From Adiantum capillus-veneris (Eukaryota; Streptophyta; Polypodiopsida; Polypodiales; Pteridaceae): a stretch of DNA of 64,000 nt. Positions 11,606 to 22,572 of this stretch are shown piece by piece; the first letter of the stretch is position 1, and each line of letters opens with the position of its first letter. The notes under the pieces were generated by a model. The model searched no databases, was not told the DNA's origin, and saw only the letters and a program-made list of their open reading frames with translations. The position numbers and the translations under genes were made by a program. The stretch covers positions 140,268,234 through 140,332,233 of the forward strand of contig CM043958.1 of NCBI GenBank assembly GCA_014529385.2, given 5' to 3'.

Positions 11606-12959
11606 GGCTTAACACTAGGTTGGTAATGGGACACTTTTATGTCCTGGAACACTTTTATGTCCGGTTAAGTGACCATTTTCCTTGAACTATGTCAAGAGTT
11701 TCAAAATGAATTTTGAGGTGCTATCTATCTAGAAAGCTGCCTCATGAGCTGAAAAAAAACTCGACATTTTTTTGGAATATCAATTCCATCTTTAACATTG
11801 TACTTGCACAACGTTTCACAACCTAAACTATGTGAAAAAACGGGTCCTATTTTTGGCTTTTTTCAACTTTTTGCAACTATACCACTCTAGAATTCATGTT
11901 TGTGAGGTCTATAATGCTCGAGAACTATCTTTAGTAGTCCTCAACATGTCCTGATGCTTCTAGGCAGAAATAAATATTAAAGTTGTAAGTTATGACCAAA
12001 TTACAAAAATTGTCAAATCCTGTTTTTTAGCCAATTTTAGCGCTTCTATGATTTTTTTGGTGGATTTCATGATATCCAAATGCATTTTTGATTTTCTATG
12101 TCGCATATTGTAACATAAAGCTAATATTCCTTGAGTTTTGGGACACCTAATACCCTATTTTGCATAGTACACAACAATGGTTGATTTTTTCAATTATAGA
12201 AGAAAACAAAACATTCTAGTATATCAAGTATAGCTTTTTCAATATTGTTAGTTTCTTGTGACAACCACATGCATTTTGTAGGTAGTAACCATATCTAGTC
12301 ATAAGGATCAAATTTGGCTAGATATTGAATAGTTTCTATGGGATTCTACAACTCATAATGTTGAACCCAGTTTTTTCATGTTTGTTGTATTTAACACTTC
12401 ATCTTTGTCCCCAAGATTCCCCTTGGTAAGAGATGTATTATTATTTTGACATGATCCATGGCTCCTTATGAACATAAAGGACAATAGGGAACTAAGAAAA
12501 CATGCATATATTATTTGTATTGAGTGTGGCTATAGAAACTTTGATGATAGGTTTGCAGAACGATAAAAATTCAACTTTTTTGTACCTATTTATTTTGGCA
12601 AAATAAAAAATAGTGAGTGAGAAGCAATCATATGTTCTGATCACCAACCCATTGAAGTTAACTACGGTATTTATCTCAAGTCCTACAAAAATCCCTAATC
12701 TTATTTTTATGCAACAAAATGTAAGAAGTGACTGTTTTGATGAAAATTCAGTGGTCCATCAACTTTGGAGGCTTGGTGTGACCAAAAGATGAGAAATTTT
12801 ACAAGTTTCTTATTTTTTCCATGTGTAGTAGGACTTGAACTATAACCTCATGAAAGGATTTTACAAAATGAGTGGATCTACTATGGTTTTGGAGGTTGTT
12901 TTCAAAACCCTGAAAGAACACTTTTATGTCTTGTTAGGTTACCAACCTAGTGTTAAGGC
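11606..12959. mobile_element. 1.35-kb inverted-repeat element (MITE-like) inside the TR-GAG
   Basis: The ends are perfect 21-bp inverted repeats (11606-11626 and 12939-12959) whose inner 14 bp read CACTAGGTTGGTAA. The motif ACACTTTTATGTC occurs just inside both ends (11630 and 11648 on the left, 12918 on the right). If CACTAGG is taken as the terminus, both sides are flanked by TTAA. The interior is AT-rich with no ORF above about 60 codons. Superfamily is uncertain: the start resembles CACTA, but the 3-bp flanks (TAA and TTA) do not match as a direct duplication. Confidence 0.6.
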
Positions 12960-14043
12960 TTTGGTGTGCTTGTGACCGGCCGCCAAGGTATTTTCTGGCC
13001 TGTGGGAATGCATCCCTATGAAGGGGGTAAGCTTAGAAGGCCTTTGAGGGAGGCTTATAAAGTTGAAGGGAGCAAGCTGCCGGGACCCGATGCTTAGGAC
13101 CAGTGGGCAAGCAAGCGTTTGAGGCAGTGCCGTGGGAAGGGGGCCCCCGTAGGGGCGGACCCGAAATCTCTTTTAAAAGGAATTGAGCGTAGGAGGGAGG
13201 TCCGTGGCCGATCGAAGGGGCGTAGGCGCGCGCGGGGTCAGGCCAGGCGCATTCAGGCAGTAGACCGTGGCCGATCGAACAGGTGCGGGCGCGGATGGCC
13301 GGCTGGGCTCAGTTCGGACCCGATTCGGGCATACAATGCAATTGACCGCCGCTTCAAGTCCGCCAGTGGGCGCTCGATTTGGGGTGTGGCCGCCCTTTAA
13401 AAAGGTCAAAGGCCCTAAAAATGGGAGGTTCCCACCACGATTTTGGCAGATTTGAGACTTGTTTTTCCACAAGAGTGTGGTGAACATTAAATGCTCCTTT
13501 AGGCACACACACACACACACACACACCTGAACACACTTCCCTGTTGCAGAGCACAGAGAAATAGTGGCATAAACTTTCACAATTAATTAAGCAATTATTT
13601 TCTCATAAGATGTCCAATTGGAGCATGGGAGGATGCATTGCGAAGCTCATGACATTGGCTATGGATGCTCATAAGTGACAAAGCAAGGTAGTCCCGTACT
13701 TGGGAGTAATGGAACACAAAAGATGGTAAGAAAAGTATTGAGAGAAACACCTAATAATTAAGCATAATACTAATTAACCTAAAAATTAGCCAGGAGAGTA
13801 GTGGCCCAAGGGAATCAAACCCAAGAACGTGCTCACACTGACTAATTGATGCTAATTAGTTACAAGGTATGCAATGGGAATAGAAGAAGAGAAATACCAA
13901 GGATCCTAATGATGATTAGGAGGTGCCAATCCTAGCTAGCACACCATAGCTCTGATACCAACAAAAGTACACAACAATCCTAGCTAGCACACCATAGCTC
14001 TGACACACAAAAGTACAACAACAATCCTAGCTAGCACACCATA
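12960..14043. other. TR-GAG internal noncoding, including a GC-rich stretch
   Basis: 13100-13420 is GC-rich and reads open in several frames without family features. A (CA)n run lies at 13506-13526. At 13925-14055 the phrase ATCCTAGCTAGCACACCATAGCTCTGA is repeated three times just before the primer site, probably slippage copies of the LTR/PBS junction. Confidence 0.55.
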
Positions 14044-14056
14044 GCTCTGATACCAA
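14044..14056 (-). promoter_or_regulatory. Primer binding site of the TR-GAG copia element
   Basis: The minus strand reads TTGGTATCAGAGC, complementary to the 3' end of plant initiator tRNA-Met, one base from the LTR. Confidence 0.9.
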
Positions 14057-14057
14057 A

Positions 14058-14373
14058 TGTTAGGATTTGGATCGTGCTAGCTATGGTGGATGAAAGAGAA
14101 ACATGGTGCAAGTGTGTGAGTGTGTGTAAGCAAGGTTATCACTCAAGTGAATTCGGTTCCAAGATAGAATTAGCTTGGACTCACACAATCTTGAGTATTG
14201 ACTTAGCTTAGCACAAGCTCACCATAGACAAGCATGTAGTGCAAAATGAAGTTGTTGTTTATTGATTCAAGAAATGAGCTTTAAGTAGCTCTACAGCCTT
14301 GCTCCACAGTATGTGGGATAAATCCACTCTCCTCTCCTTGACTCACACCTTAGGACAAAGCTCACACTTTACA
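14058..14373 (-). repeat. 5' LTR of the TR-GAG copia element
   Basis: It is a direct repeat of 9735-10043, followed by the TSD TCGCA at 14374. Confidence 0.93.
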
Positions 14374-14640
14374 TCGCACTGCAGGGAGAGGTTTAGGATT
14401 TTTAAATACATCATTCTTGGTTGTTGCTGACCATCGTGTCGCACTACAAGGAGATTGGATTCAATAGTTTCCTCGTATCTGGTTGTTGCTGACCACCGTG
14501 TCGCACTGCAGGGAGAGGTTTCGAGTTTTTAAATCCATCGTTCTTAGTTGTTTCTGACCATCACATCGCACTGCAAGGAGATCGGATTTAATGAATTCTT
14601 CGTCTCTGGTTGCTGCTGACCCCGTGCTGCACTGCAGGGA
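14374..14640. repeat. Minisatellite of about 62-72 bp, right part
   Basis: About four more units of the GTCGCACTGCAGGGAG / CTGGTTGCTGCTGACCA repeat continue the array that the copia relative split at 9729. Confidence 0.9.
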
Positions 14641-14866
14641 GAAGATATATATTTTACATTCTTCAATCCTGAATGCTTTAACCATTGCGTCTATCATTAT
14701 TGTTGTTATTATGATGCATGAAATGTTTAGATCTTTCATTACTGGAGATTATTATTGGCCATGAAATTTTTTTGTTTAGATTTATTAACAATCATATATG
14801 TCAAATTTTTATCTGTTATGGATTTGCCTTACTTATATTTCCTTCATGTATTTTCAGGCTTCAGTC

Positions 14867-15097
14867 ATGGTAGAGACAAAGTTAACGCGTTAGCATCGCA
14901 AAATTATTAGTGATGCTCTTATTTTGTCTCTCTATGGGGCTTCAGACGATCATTTCCGACGAGCATTTGATCCACTGCAGGCAAAGCTCGATGGTTTTGT
15001 GATTGAACCTGTGGAACATTGTTGGCTGAAGCTGTGTGTGCATTCCCAGTTTCGTTTGACATTAGAAAAAATTTGGACTAAAAAATGGGCCTTGTAA
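14867..15097 (+). pseudogene. Possible upstream exon of the kinase-like gene
   Basis: ATG at 14867 opens a reading of about 76 codons with protein-like composition (SLYGASDDHFRRAFDPLQ, IEPVEHCWLKLCVHSQF), broken by a TAG at 14891-14893. TTTTCAG just upstream could be a splice acceptor. I do not recognise the domain. It lies about 430 bp before the kinase-like frame on the same strand, so it may be its 5' part. The intervening 15098-15526 shows no coding signal. Confidence 0.35.
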
Positions 15098-15526
15098 GAA
15101 TTGTTGATGTGGCATAGCTTTCAAAAAGTGGGGATCGGTAAATTTTTTGCAAATAAGATCCAAACTTGTTGGAGGTTGGATATTTAGAATTTACTCTTCA
15201 AATGCTATCTATTGATATATAGCATGCATGTATCAGACATTGCCTTCATGTAGATCTAGAAAAAGGTGATTTTAGATTACCGTAACGGTAACAAAACCTC
15301 GCTGATTGAAAAAAAATGGCATAACTTTCATAGAAGTCATCCAAACTTTTCGGACCTTGGCTCTTTAGAATCCATTTTTCAAGAACTTTCCAATGATAGG
15401 TCATATCATGGGGTTCTAAGCAATATTTAGAGGGCTCTACCGGGTTGCTTTCTTTTGTACAACTTTGATGATGTGGCACTCTTAAAAGGCCCAAAAATGA
15501 GTTCAAAATTTTCCTAATGCCTAGCT

Positions 15527-16600
15527 TTGCATACTAATGGAGTGATGCATAACACAATAAAGAAATTATTAGGCCATATCACTAAAAGTTTTGAAAGTAT
15601 GGCTCATCCAGAAATCAAAACCAAACCTAGAATCAAAGAGCGAATGCAGCTTGTAGCACAGCTATATTCAAAATTGAAGAGCAAAGATAAGATCGAAGGC
15701 TCTTCAAACGTCCTAGGGCAGAAGAGGATGCACCTTCTTCATCAGGTGCTCAGTCGTCCCGCTGTAAACCTGGATGATATGATGTGTCCTCCTGTCCTAC
15801 ACTTATGTGGGGAGAATTCCATCTTTCACTTGCAAGCACCCCTATTAGGTGAAGGACGTTTTGCAAATGTGAAACAAGTATCAGTGGCTCATCCTCTCTT
15901 CAAAGATCCCGTCTATGCGGCGAAGATATACAAAGACCAAATAGGAAGCAAGCCAACATTGCAGATCGTGCTAGAGGAGGCAACTGCTACAACTGTTCAG
16001 CATTGTGGCATGATATTGCCCCGTGCTCTTGTTCGGTATAGCAAAAGACCTATGTTGATCTTCAAGCTTTGGAATGGAGGTCATCTTGAGCAGTGGATTC
16101 AGTCATGCCATCATGATGGAAGCAAACCTACAATCAGAGAGTTCCGACACACATATGGAACTGTACAACAGTTCACAGACAACATTTTACCAATATGCAA
16201 TGCTCTTCTGCAGACGATTAAATTCGTGCATACTCACGAATTTATTCACAATGATCTACACACTAGAAATATTCTACTCCATTTTGGCGAGCGAGGAGTG
16301 TATGCTGGCATTGCGGACTGGGGACAAAGTACACCATCAAACACTTTGGCAACATTTCCCGAGCTGCCAAATCTCACCCCTCAATGTAGAGCTCAATTTG
16401 AGTGAGATTATCCATGGACTGCCCCTGAAAATATCAGCACCAATCCTCCTCCATTCACCAAGGCATCTGATATATATAGTCTCTCGTATATTCTTAGGCG
16501 CTTGCTTGCATGTATTCCAGAGCCCACCGAGGTTCTCAAGCACGAATTTTTGTGCAATATAAACAAACATCTTGCTAGTGAAAAATCTCTCAAACCCTAA
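15527..16600 (+). pseudogene. Protein-kinase-like gene carried in the hAT-like element, one in-frame stop
   Basis: Kinase signatures appear in order: glycine loop LLGEGRFANV (about residue 105), the ATP-binding lysine in YAAKIYKD (about 131), a likely helix-C Glu, catalytic loop FIHNDLHTRNILL (about 238-250, HND in place of HRD), metal site IADWGQ (DWG in place of DFG, about 262) and TAPE (APE motif, about 297). A single TGA at 16403-16405, in the activation segment, interrupts an otherwise continuous frame that ends TAA 16598-16600. The frame then has SDIYSLSYIL, the usual helix-F region. Start assignment is uncertain because 15527 is not an ATG. It lies between the minisatellite and the hAT transposase, so it is probably captured cargo. 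Atypical HND and DWG residues make substrate and activity unknown. Confidence 0.7.
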
Positions 16601-17094
16601 GATAGACTTAAGATATGGGATTTAGCCTTTGTTTGAATGGAAGCCATAATGCTCGGGAGGTTCACTATGTGTAAAACTACCATATCACGTGCGTTCAAGA
16701 CATGTTTGTAAAACCCCTTATTTGTGAACTTTTTTAAGAATATAATGTACCCTTTTCTTTTAAAATGTGTAAGTTTTTTTCATATTTGAAAAAATAATTC
16801 CCTTATGTATATATATTTCTGTAAGTTTCAAGAACTTTTAATACCCTTGTGTTGAACTCACGTGATAGGTTACATTTTTATTAGGTGACCTCCCCGGGCC
16901 ATAATGTTGGCTATCATATTGTAATCAAATCTGGCTTGAGACCTATTGATGATTAAACCAGTAATCAAATTTTTTGGCATTAATGGTCATGTGTGCAATG
17001 CGTGGTGTCACGTGCGCAATGTTTTTAAAGTTCTTCAAGTTGAAGTTTAAAGTATTTCAAGTTACATCACTCAATTCTCTAAACCATTTCAGTT
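16601..17094. other. Spacer between the two plus-strand pseudogenes
   Basis: It is AT-rich and has no coding signal. CACGTGCGTTC-like and GTGTGCAATGCGTGGTGTCACGTG stretches occur, with no recognised function. Confidence 0.4.
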
Positions 17095-17867
17095 ATGGAA
17101 GATATTGCTCCCGACCATAACGCACAACAGTCTAATGATCCTTTGCTTATCATGCATTGGCTCAACAAATTTACAAAGATGAAGAGATTCGGGTGGCTCA
17201 AGGAGATTTCAACGCTTTGGCTGCAACCCAACAAGACGAATGAGAACTTCAAGGGGAGCCACTGAATTACAGGCAATGCAGAGAGTTATGCCTGAATCAC
17301 TTCGTATGCAACACATTATTTCGAGTAAGTGGAAATGCTAAGCCTTCTACTCCCTTGAAGGTTTCAGATCTGCAACACACTGTCCTCGCACAAAATATCC
17401 TTGCAAGATTTATCCAAGTGTACATATGGCCACCAAATAATAATCAAGTGGCAATTTACTTTGTGCAACAATGTTATTGCTAGTATGTATTGTGGCTCAA
17501 AGTTGATTGGAACGATCATCCCACTACAGGAGGTGTTGGGAAAGGGTGCCCAGTCGAGAAGATTCATGCACGGGAAGCTAATCAAGAAGACCCTCCTCGC
17601 AAGAGAGGTTACACATATTTGCTCGAAGAAATTGCAGTTATTGAGCAGCTTGCAACCCAAGGCGTGGATTTGGCAAGTCAAGGAGAGACCCCAGCCATGT
17701 TGCTCACTCGTATAGCAGAGCTAGAAAGAAAGTTGGCATGGTACGAGGCAAGGTATGGGCCTGCTAACGAAGAAGAGATGGGCAATGCCGGCCCAAGTGA
17801 TTCAGTTCTCAATTCAGAATTGCATGTATCTGATCTCTTTGGAGAACAAGCCCATGATTTAAATTAA
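17095..17867 (+). pseudogene. Unrecognised gene with C-terminal coiled coil, degraded
   Basis: ATG 17095 opens MEDIAPDHNAQQ. The reading then shifts to the frame of 17490-17867, with stops at about 17243 and 17482. Recognisable stretches are VSDLQHTVLAQNILARFIQVYIWPP and, near the end, LLTRIAELERKLAWYEARYG, a short coiled coil, followed by an acidic tail. I cannot name the family. It shares strand and element with the kinase-like gene and may be part of the same captured segment or of one multi-exon gene. Sequence after 17867 is noncoding up to a long GA run. Confidence 0.4.
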
Positions 17868-18025
17868 ATCTCCCAAACAATACATAGCTCTTTTTGTATC
17901 TTAAATCTCAAGATTAGTAATTAAAACCTCTTTTTGGTATGTAAATCTCTATTTGTTGGAACAAATGGACGTGATAGATGTTGCAATTGTGTAAATTATG
18001 TTCTCTCTACTACCCTCTTTTTAAC

Positions 18026-18026
<1 letters not shown>

Positions 18027-18075
<49 letters not shown>
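18027..18075. repeat. GA microsatellite
   Basis: A (GA)n run of about 48 bp lies between the coiled-coil pseudogene and the convergent hAT transposase. Confidence 0.95.
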
Positions 18076-18076
<1 letters not shown>

Positions 18077-18150
18077 CAAGGTATGGATTGTAAATCTAAA
18101 CTCCACATAATTTTTGCATTGCAAAATTAATTGAGAATACAGTACAAACT

Positions 18151-20184
18151 TTACAGCTTATCCATCCCCTCAATCACAAGCACCATGTCATCAATTTCTT
18201 CGACATCTGAACATTCCGGATCAATAACTTCTAGATTCCATTTCATTTCATCATCAGAGTTGAGCTCATTTGTAACTGATTCGTGTGTTTGGGAACGCCC
18301 AAAGATTTCTTCTGTGGCATGTGTGGCTAACTTCGCAGGCTTATGCATAAGTCGCATGTTACAAAAGACATACACCAAGTCTGCAGCTCGTTAATTGGTG
18401 TGCTCATCGTCTTGATAGCATCTATATGCCAAGGATCCCCAAACGTTCCCTCTCTGCTAGTATATGCCGTCTTATTTGTGTATGCTACCTGTCCATCCAC
18501 ATTGCCTAATAGTTGAGCACACACTTTCTTGAAATCACTGATCACTTCAGTGTTTGAAGATTGCTTGTGCATCTGGAACTTGGGATCCAAGACAAAGCCT
18601 GCTCCATGTAAAGGAGTATGCAACTGCTCCCATCGTCTTTTGACAAATGTTGTCATCATGGATTTCTCTATTCCTTCATAAGATGTACTATCTTTTAACT
18701 TGCGAGTGGCTTCATGCATGTACCAGTAAACTCGTCCAAAGATAGAGGCTTCTTTGTCCACTAATCATATCAGATGAGTGAAAGGTTCCGTGACAGTAAC
18801 TATTTTGTCTACATTTCTCCAAAAAACAGGAGAGTTTACAATCTGATAGAATTTGGAAGCAGCAGGTTCATACTTGAGATCAAGCCAAATGTCCCATCTT
18901 CTATCTATCACTGTTTCAATAAGGGCCGCTTTTACCTGCTGTTGCAGTGGGGGAGAGAACGTAATATGTTGTCGCAAAGCGGGTCACACAAAAAATCTGT
19001 AAATTTTTTGTTGGGGACTTTGTTCTAAACAAAGCGTAAGAAAATGAATGCTCTCTTATAAACTTCACCAAGTGGTTTGCATCTAAAAGAGTTTGCTTAA
19101 TAGAAGGAAATTTTCCAAAGTCCTTTAAGAGCAAATTCAAAGTGTGAGCAGCACATGGAACCCATGTAATCTCTGGATACTTTGCTTCAATTGATTTTCC
19201 AGTTGCTTTGTAGTTAGATGCATTATCTGTGACAATGGTTGTCACATATTTAGGTCCCCCTGCTCTTCTAATCGAACGCTCATAAACACCAGCAAGATAT
19301 CCACTAGTTTTTTCTTTCAGGGATGTATCGATCGCTTCAAGAAAGATGGCACCTCTTGGACAAATCAACATCACATTAATCAATGGTTTCTTCTGGCAAT
19401 TTGTCCAACCATCTAGAGCAATTGTGCATCCATACGCCGGCACAAAATCAAGAGTTGTGTGTTGTAAAATATTCTCTGATGTTGTTTTTACTTTATCTAA
19501 ATATTCTCTACGCATCTTATTATAATCAAGAACCACAAAACCCTTCTTCACCGTGCTCATTAAAGAATCTTTGAAGATAGGATTTCGAATGACATTAAAA
19601 GGAATTCCACATGCAACAAATGCTTGAGTCCACTTAAGATGGAGTTCAAGGAGCCATTGTTTCCCAAATGCCTCCTGCAAAGTAGGATCACTTGGTGCAA
19701 ATTCTCCTCCAGTCCATGCTTCACTTCAGCTTATGTTAGCAGTAGAGCTTCCGGTAGGATTAGAGCTACAATTCCCAGCAAAGGATGAATGGCACCCTCC
19801 TTGACCTGTTCCTTGACCTGTAGTAGGGGTCGAGTGAGGGTTTTGATCATTCTTGAGTGTCATTTCAATGTCCCTAGCCATAGATGGAGCCATCATTTTG
19901 GGACCTCCCTTTTTTTTGCCCTCAAGAATTCTCTTTGCCTTGAGCGCCCACTCGGGAAATTTTTCAGAAATACCTCTTGGGGGGTATTTGCAAGCTGTCA
20001 CATTTCCAGGAATTTTGAAAACATGTTCTTTTATCCTGTGAGAATTTTCACTAAAATTATGGCCGCAGGTCTTACACCTCAGCTTTGATGTATTCTTCCC
20101 ACTGACCAATTCATCTACGTAGTTCCACTCATATCCTTTCACCATCTTCTTCAGATCTGCAAACTCGAACAAAACTAAAGACAC
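18151..20184 (-). pseudogene. hAT transposase (BED finger + DUF659 type), broken
   Basis: The gene reads from 20184 down. A BED-type zinc finger (WNYVDELVSGKNTSKLRCKTC ... RIKEHV) lies at about 20130-20010. A DUF659/RNase-H-like core is at 19680-18960 (ACGIPFNVIRNPIFKD, ALDGWTNCQKKPLINVML, VTDNASNYKATG, WVPCAAHTLNLLLKD). A C-terminal hAT part follows at 18977-18151 (FWRNVDKIVTVTEPFTHLI, VYVFCNMRLMHKP). Lesions are a frameshift near 18950, a TGA at 18765-18767 and a frame break near 18370 that removes most of the dimerisation region. Its place inside the TTGCATT-ended unit makes it the likely former source of mobility. Confidence 0.85.
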
Positions 20185-20274
20185 ATCTAAAATCGAACTC
20201 TAATACCATTTACATTACTCTATTCATTAACGTTTTCAACTTCTCCAAATTATAAATACCAAAAATATTTTTTT

Positions 20275-20830
20275 CTCAAGTGTGAGCTTTCACTTTACAC
20301 CTGAATCATGATAAATAAATGGCTTAATCTATCTCAATAACTTCCAAGTGTGAGTAAATTCTACACAAAGCAAGATATATTTAAAATACCTATCTAAATT
20401 ACCTCCAAGTGTGAGTGTAACTCTACACATGGCAAGCAATCAAAATTCACTACTCTGTAAATCTCTTCTAGGTGTGAGAATACCTCTACACAAAGAGAGA
20501 GATTATTATTTAATCTACCTAAATTGTCTGTAGTGTGAGTATTACTTTAACATGACAGTCAATCATTAGATAAATCTAACATAAGTTACTTCCAGGTGTG
20601 AACATATTTCAACACACAACAAGTAGCTCTTAACTTTAACTATTTAACTAAAGTTACTTCTTAGTGTGAACATAGTTCAACACAAAGCAAATAACTACTA
20701 ACTTTAACTACCTTTAATCACCTCCAAGTGTGAGTTTCCTCTACACAAGGCAAGTAATCATTAACTATCTTACTTAATTTACCTCTTAGTGTAAGATATA
20801 CTTCACACAGAGCAGGTAACTCAAAACTCC
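20275..20830. repeat. Minisatellite of about 60 bp near the hAT-like right end
   Basis: About nine diverged units are anchored on TACTTCCAAGTGTGAG...CTACACA(A)GCAAG. The arrangement mirrors the unrelated minisatellite near the left end. Confidence 0.8.
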
Positions 20831-21074
20831 AAAGCCTAAAAAAATAAATATATCCAAGCTCTAAATTTTCACTAGAAAAAATATGGCTAAATTTAAACTA
20901 GCATTTTTATATTTTTCTTCGTGTCGAACTAATATTTCGATCGAATTGCTGAGAAATTATATGATACGGTGTTTTTGCTGAGTTAGCACCGTATAATACG
21001 GCAGAATAAAGACATGTGTCATATAATACGCCCATTTAAGCCGTATTACACGTACACAGTATAACGTACAATGC
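20831..21074. other. hAT-like right terminal region
   Basis: AT-rich, with several TATAATACG / CGTATTA motifs at 20960-21065 resembling those at the left end. It ends at the AACTTAG flank. Confidence 0.55.
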
Positions 21075-21081
21075 AACTTAG

Positions 21082-21874
21082 AAGGGAAAAACCAATACTC
21101 AAAATGCTTCCCAAGGCACTTCCAACAAAAACAACAACAATGAGTCCAAGTAGAAGGGAGTTTACAAAGGCAAAAACAAAATCTCTCCTGAAGAGCTTGA
21201 AGCTTTTTGCAAGGACCATAAGTGTTTCAAGTGTGGGGAGCAAGGTCATGGCTATCGTTCTTGTCCCAAAAAGAATGCTCGCAATGAGACTCCTAGGCTT
21301 CCACCATCGAAGCTCCAAAAGAGGATGTTCATTGCAAAGGATCATCACTTTCCTATGCTTGGGGAAAGGTAAGAGAGCATGATGCCTTCATCTTGTTTGA
21401 CCCTGGCTCTACTCACAACTTCATATCAACGGAGTTGGCCACCAAGTTGGGCATTCAATCTTTTGAGATGGGAGATATGGTAACGGTTGACACAACTTTC
21501 AAGGGACAGTAAGCCTTCGTTACTTCCTTGATTGGGAAGTTGAGGCTTCATGTCCAAAGCTATGTCGACAAAGAAGACTTTTTCATCTCTCCTCACTAAC
21601 ATGAGGATGCTATCCTAGGGGCACCATGGTTTGATTGCATGGCTGCCTATATGAAGTTCCCTGAAAGGAGAATCTACTTCATCTACAGGGGAAGGAACAT
21701 GTATATAGATGCTAGTGAGCGTGGTCACACTATTCCACTTGTAAATCCTCCTGCTTTTGAAAAGCCAATGAAGAGCTCAGTTTTTGCGTACATGATTTTT
21801 GTCAGAGAGTCTCTAAAAGATCCTAATGTTTCATCAAATGTAAATGGTAGGAATCTAGAAGAGTTCTCGGGGGG
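21082..21874 (+). pseudogene. Element A gag zinc knuckle and protease region, degraded
   Basis: It resumes the element A frame after the hAT-like insertion. A CFKCGEQGHGYRSC-type knuckle lies near 21230-21265, a protease with LFDPGSTHNFIST near 21395-21430, then ILGAPWFD and MKFPERRIYFIYRGRNMYID, each matching element D. Frameshifts and stops are present. It ends at 21874, where the LTR of element B begins. Reverse transcriptase and integrase of A are not in the window. Confidence 0.8.
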
Positions 21875-22276
21875 TGCACTATGTAATCATGTCAATGTAT
21901 AACGTGAGTTTAAAACGGAGGGGTTTTAAAATGCAAAACATTTAGGCAGTTTAACAGAGAAACATTTGTTAACCCTCACGCACATTCCTATCACCTACGA
22001 CGGACACTGTATTATTTATTTGGTAGAGTCAGGTACTGGGCTTGTCGGTCCAATAGGAAAAGGGTAAGAGTGATCACCGATGAGAGGCGCACTCTAACTG
22101 GAACATTCAAGGGATTATTTGGTTAAGCATGGGCGCCCAAGTGTGAATAGGGTGAGCTCATATAAAAGTCAACTAAACCTAAAAATCACTCATTCTCTCA
22201 TTTGTGCAATTGAAGAGTGCTCTTGCTCCATCTCCATCTTCTTCTTCTTCATCTCCTTGTGTGTGTGTATATGCGT

Positions 22277-22315
<39 letters not shown>

Positions 22316-22550
22316 TGTGTGCATTGCGGGGGCACGACGGTAGTGAGGCGGTTGAGCAAGGTGTAGCGGCGTCTCCCTCTTCTTCGCGGTGAGGAATCCT
22401 CCACGACAGCAAGCGTAGAGCGGTGAGTGACACACCATCACCATCTTTGAGCTTACTAGTTTAGGCTTGTTGTGTGCTTGGAGCCATTTGTGGCTTGCAC
22501 ACAGTGTATCGGCAAGTTCCTTGCATTGACACGTGTGACATACGTGCACA
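21875..22550 (+). repeat. 5' LTR of gypsy element B
   Basis: It begins TGCACTATGTAATC and ends TACGTGCACA immediately before a TTGGCGCC-type primer site. A TATAAAAG box lies at 22161. A (GA)n run lies at 22278-22312. The matching 3' LTR is not in the window, because C inserted into B's gag and C's right side runs off into X. Boundaries rest on TG/CA ends and PBS position only. Confidence 0.7.
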
Positions 22551-22553
22551 TTT

Positions 22554-22572
22554 TTGGCGCCGCTGCCGGGGA
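22554..22572 (+). promoter_or_regulatory. Primer binding site of element B
   Basis: TTGGCGCCGCTGCCGGGGA is the primer-site type used by plant Tat/Athila gypsy elements. The same 19 bases occur in element C at 26317. Confidence 0.85.

Larger units (their letters stand above)
9735..14373 (-). mobile_element. Non-autonomous copia relative with gag only (TR-GAG type), 4.6 kb
   Basis: The LTRs are 9735-10043 and 14058-14373 (TGTTAGGATTT...CACTTTACA), about 310 bp each and nearly identical. A perfect 5-bp TSD, TCGCA, lies at 9730-9734 and 14374-14378. The primer site TTGGTATCAGAGC, complementary to initiator tRNA-Met, is on the minus strand at 14044-14056, and a polypurine tract AAGGGGAGGAT lies at 10044-10054. 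The internal part holds a degraded gag and no protease, integrase or reverse transcriptase. It must have relied on proteins from another copia element. Confidence 0.92.
8627..21074 (-). mobile_element. hAT-like DNA transposon, about 7.8 kb, with nested copia insertion
   Basis: It interrupts the gag of element A, which reads on at 21082. AACTTAG flanks both sides (8620-8626 and 21075-21081), or 7 of 8 bp if extended to the usual hAT length (GAACTTAG/CAACTTAG). The termini are short inverted repeats, TTGCATTTATACG at the left and TTGCATTGTACG read inward from the right. Both terminal regions are rich in TATACG/CGTATA. It carries a broken hAT transposase on the minus strand, two plus-strand pseudogenes including a kinase-like one, and minisatellites near both ends. 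The exact terminal base is ambiguous by two positions. Confidence 0.75.

Noticed and set aside
13119-13580. GC-rich ORFs on both strands (93 and 135 codons)
   Set aside because: Open in several frames because of base composition; inside the TR-GAG with no family features.
15246-15506. Minus-strand ORF of 86 codons before the kinase
   Set aside because: No recognisable features, antisense to the likely intron of the plus-strand pseudogene.
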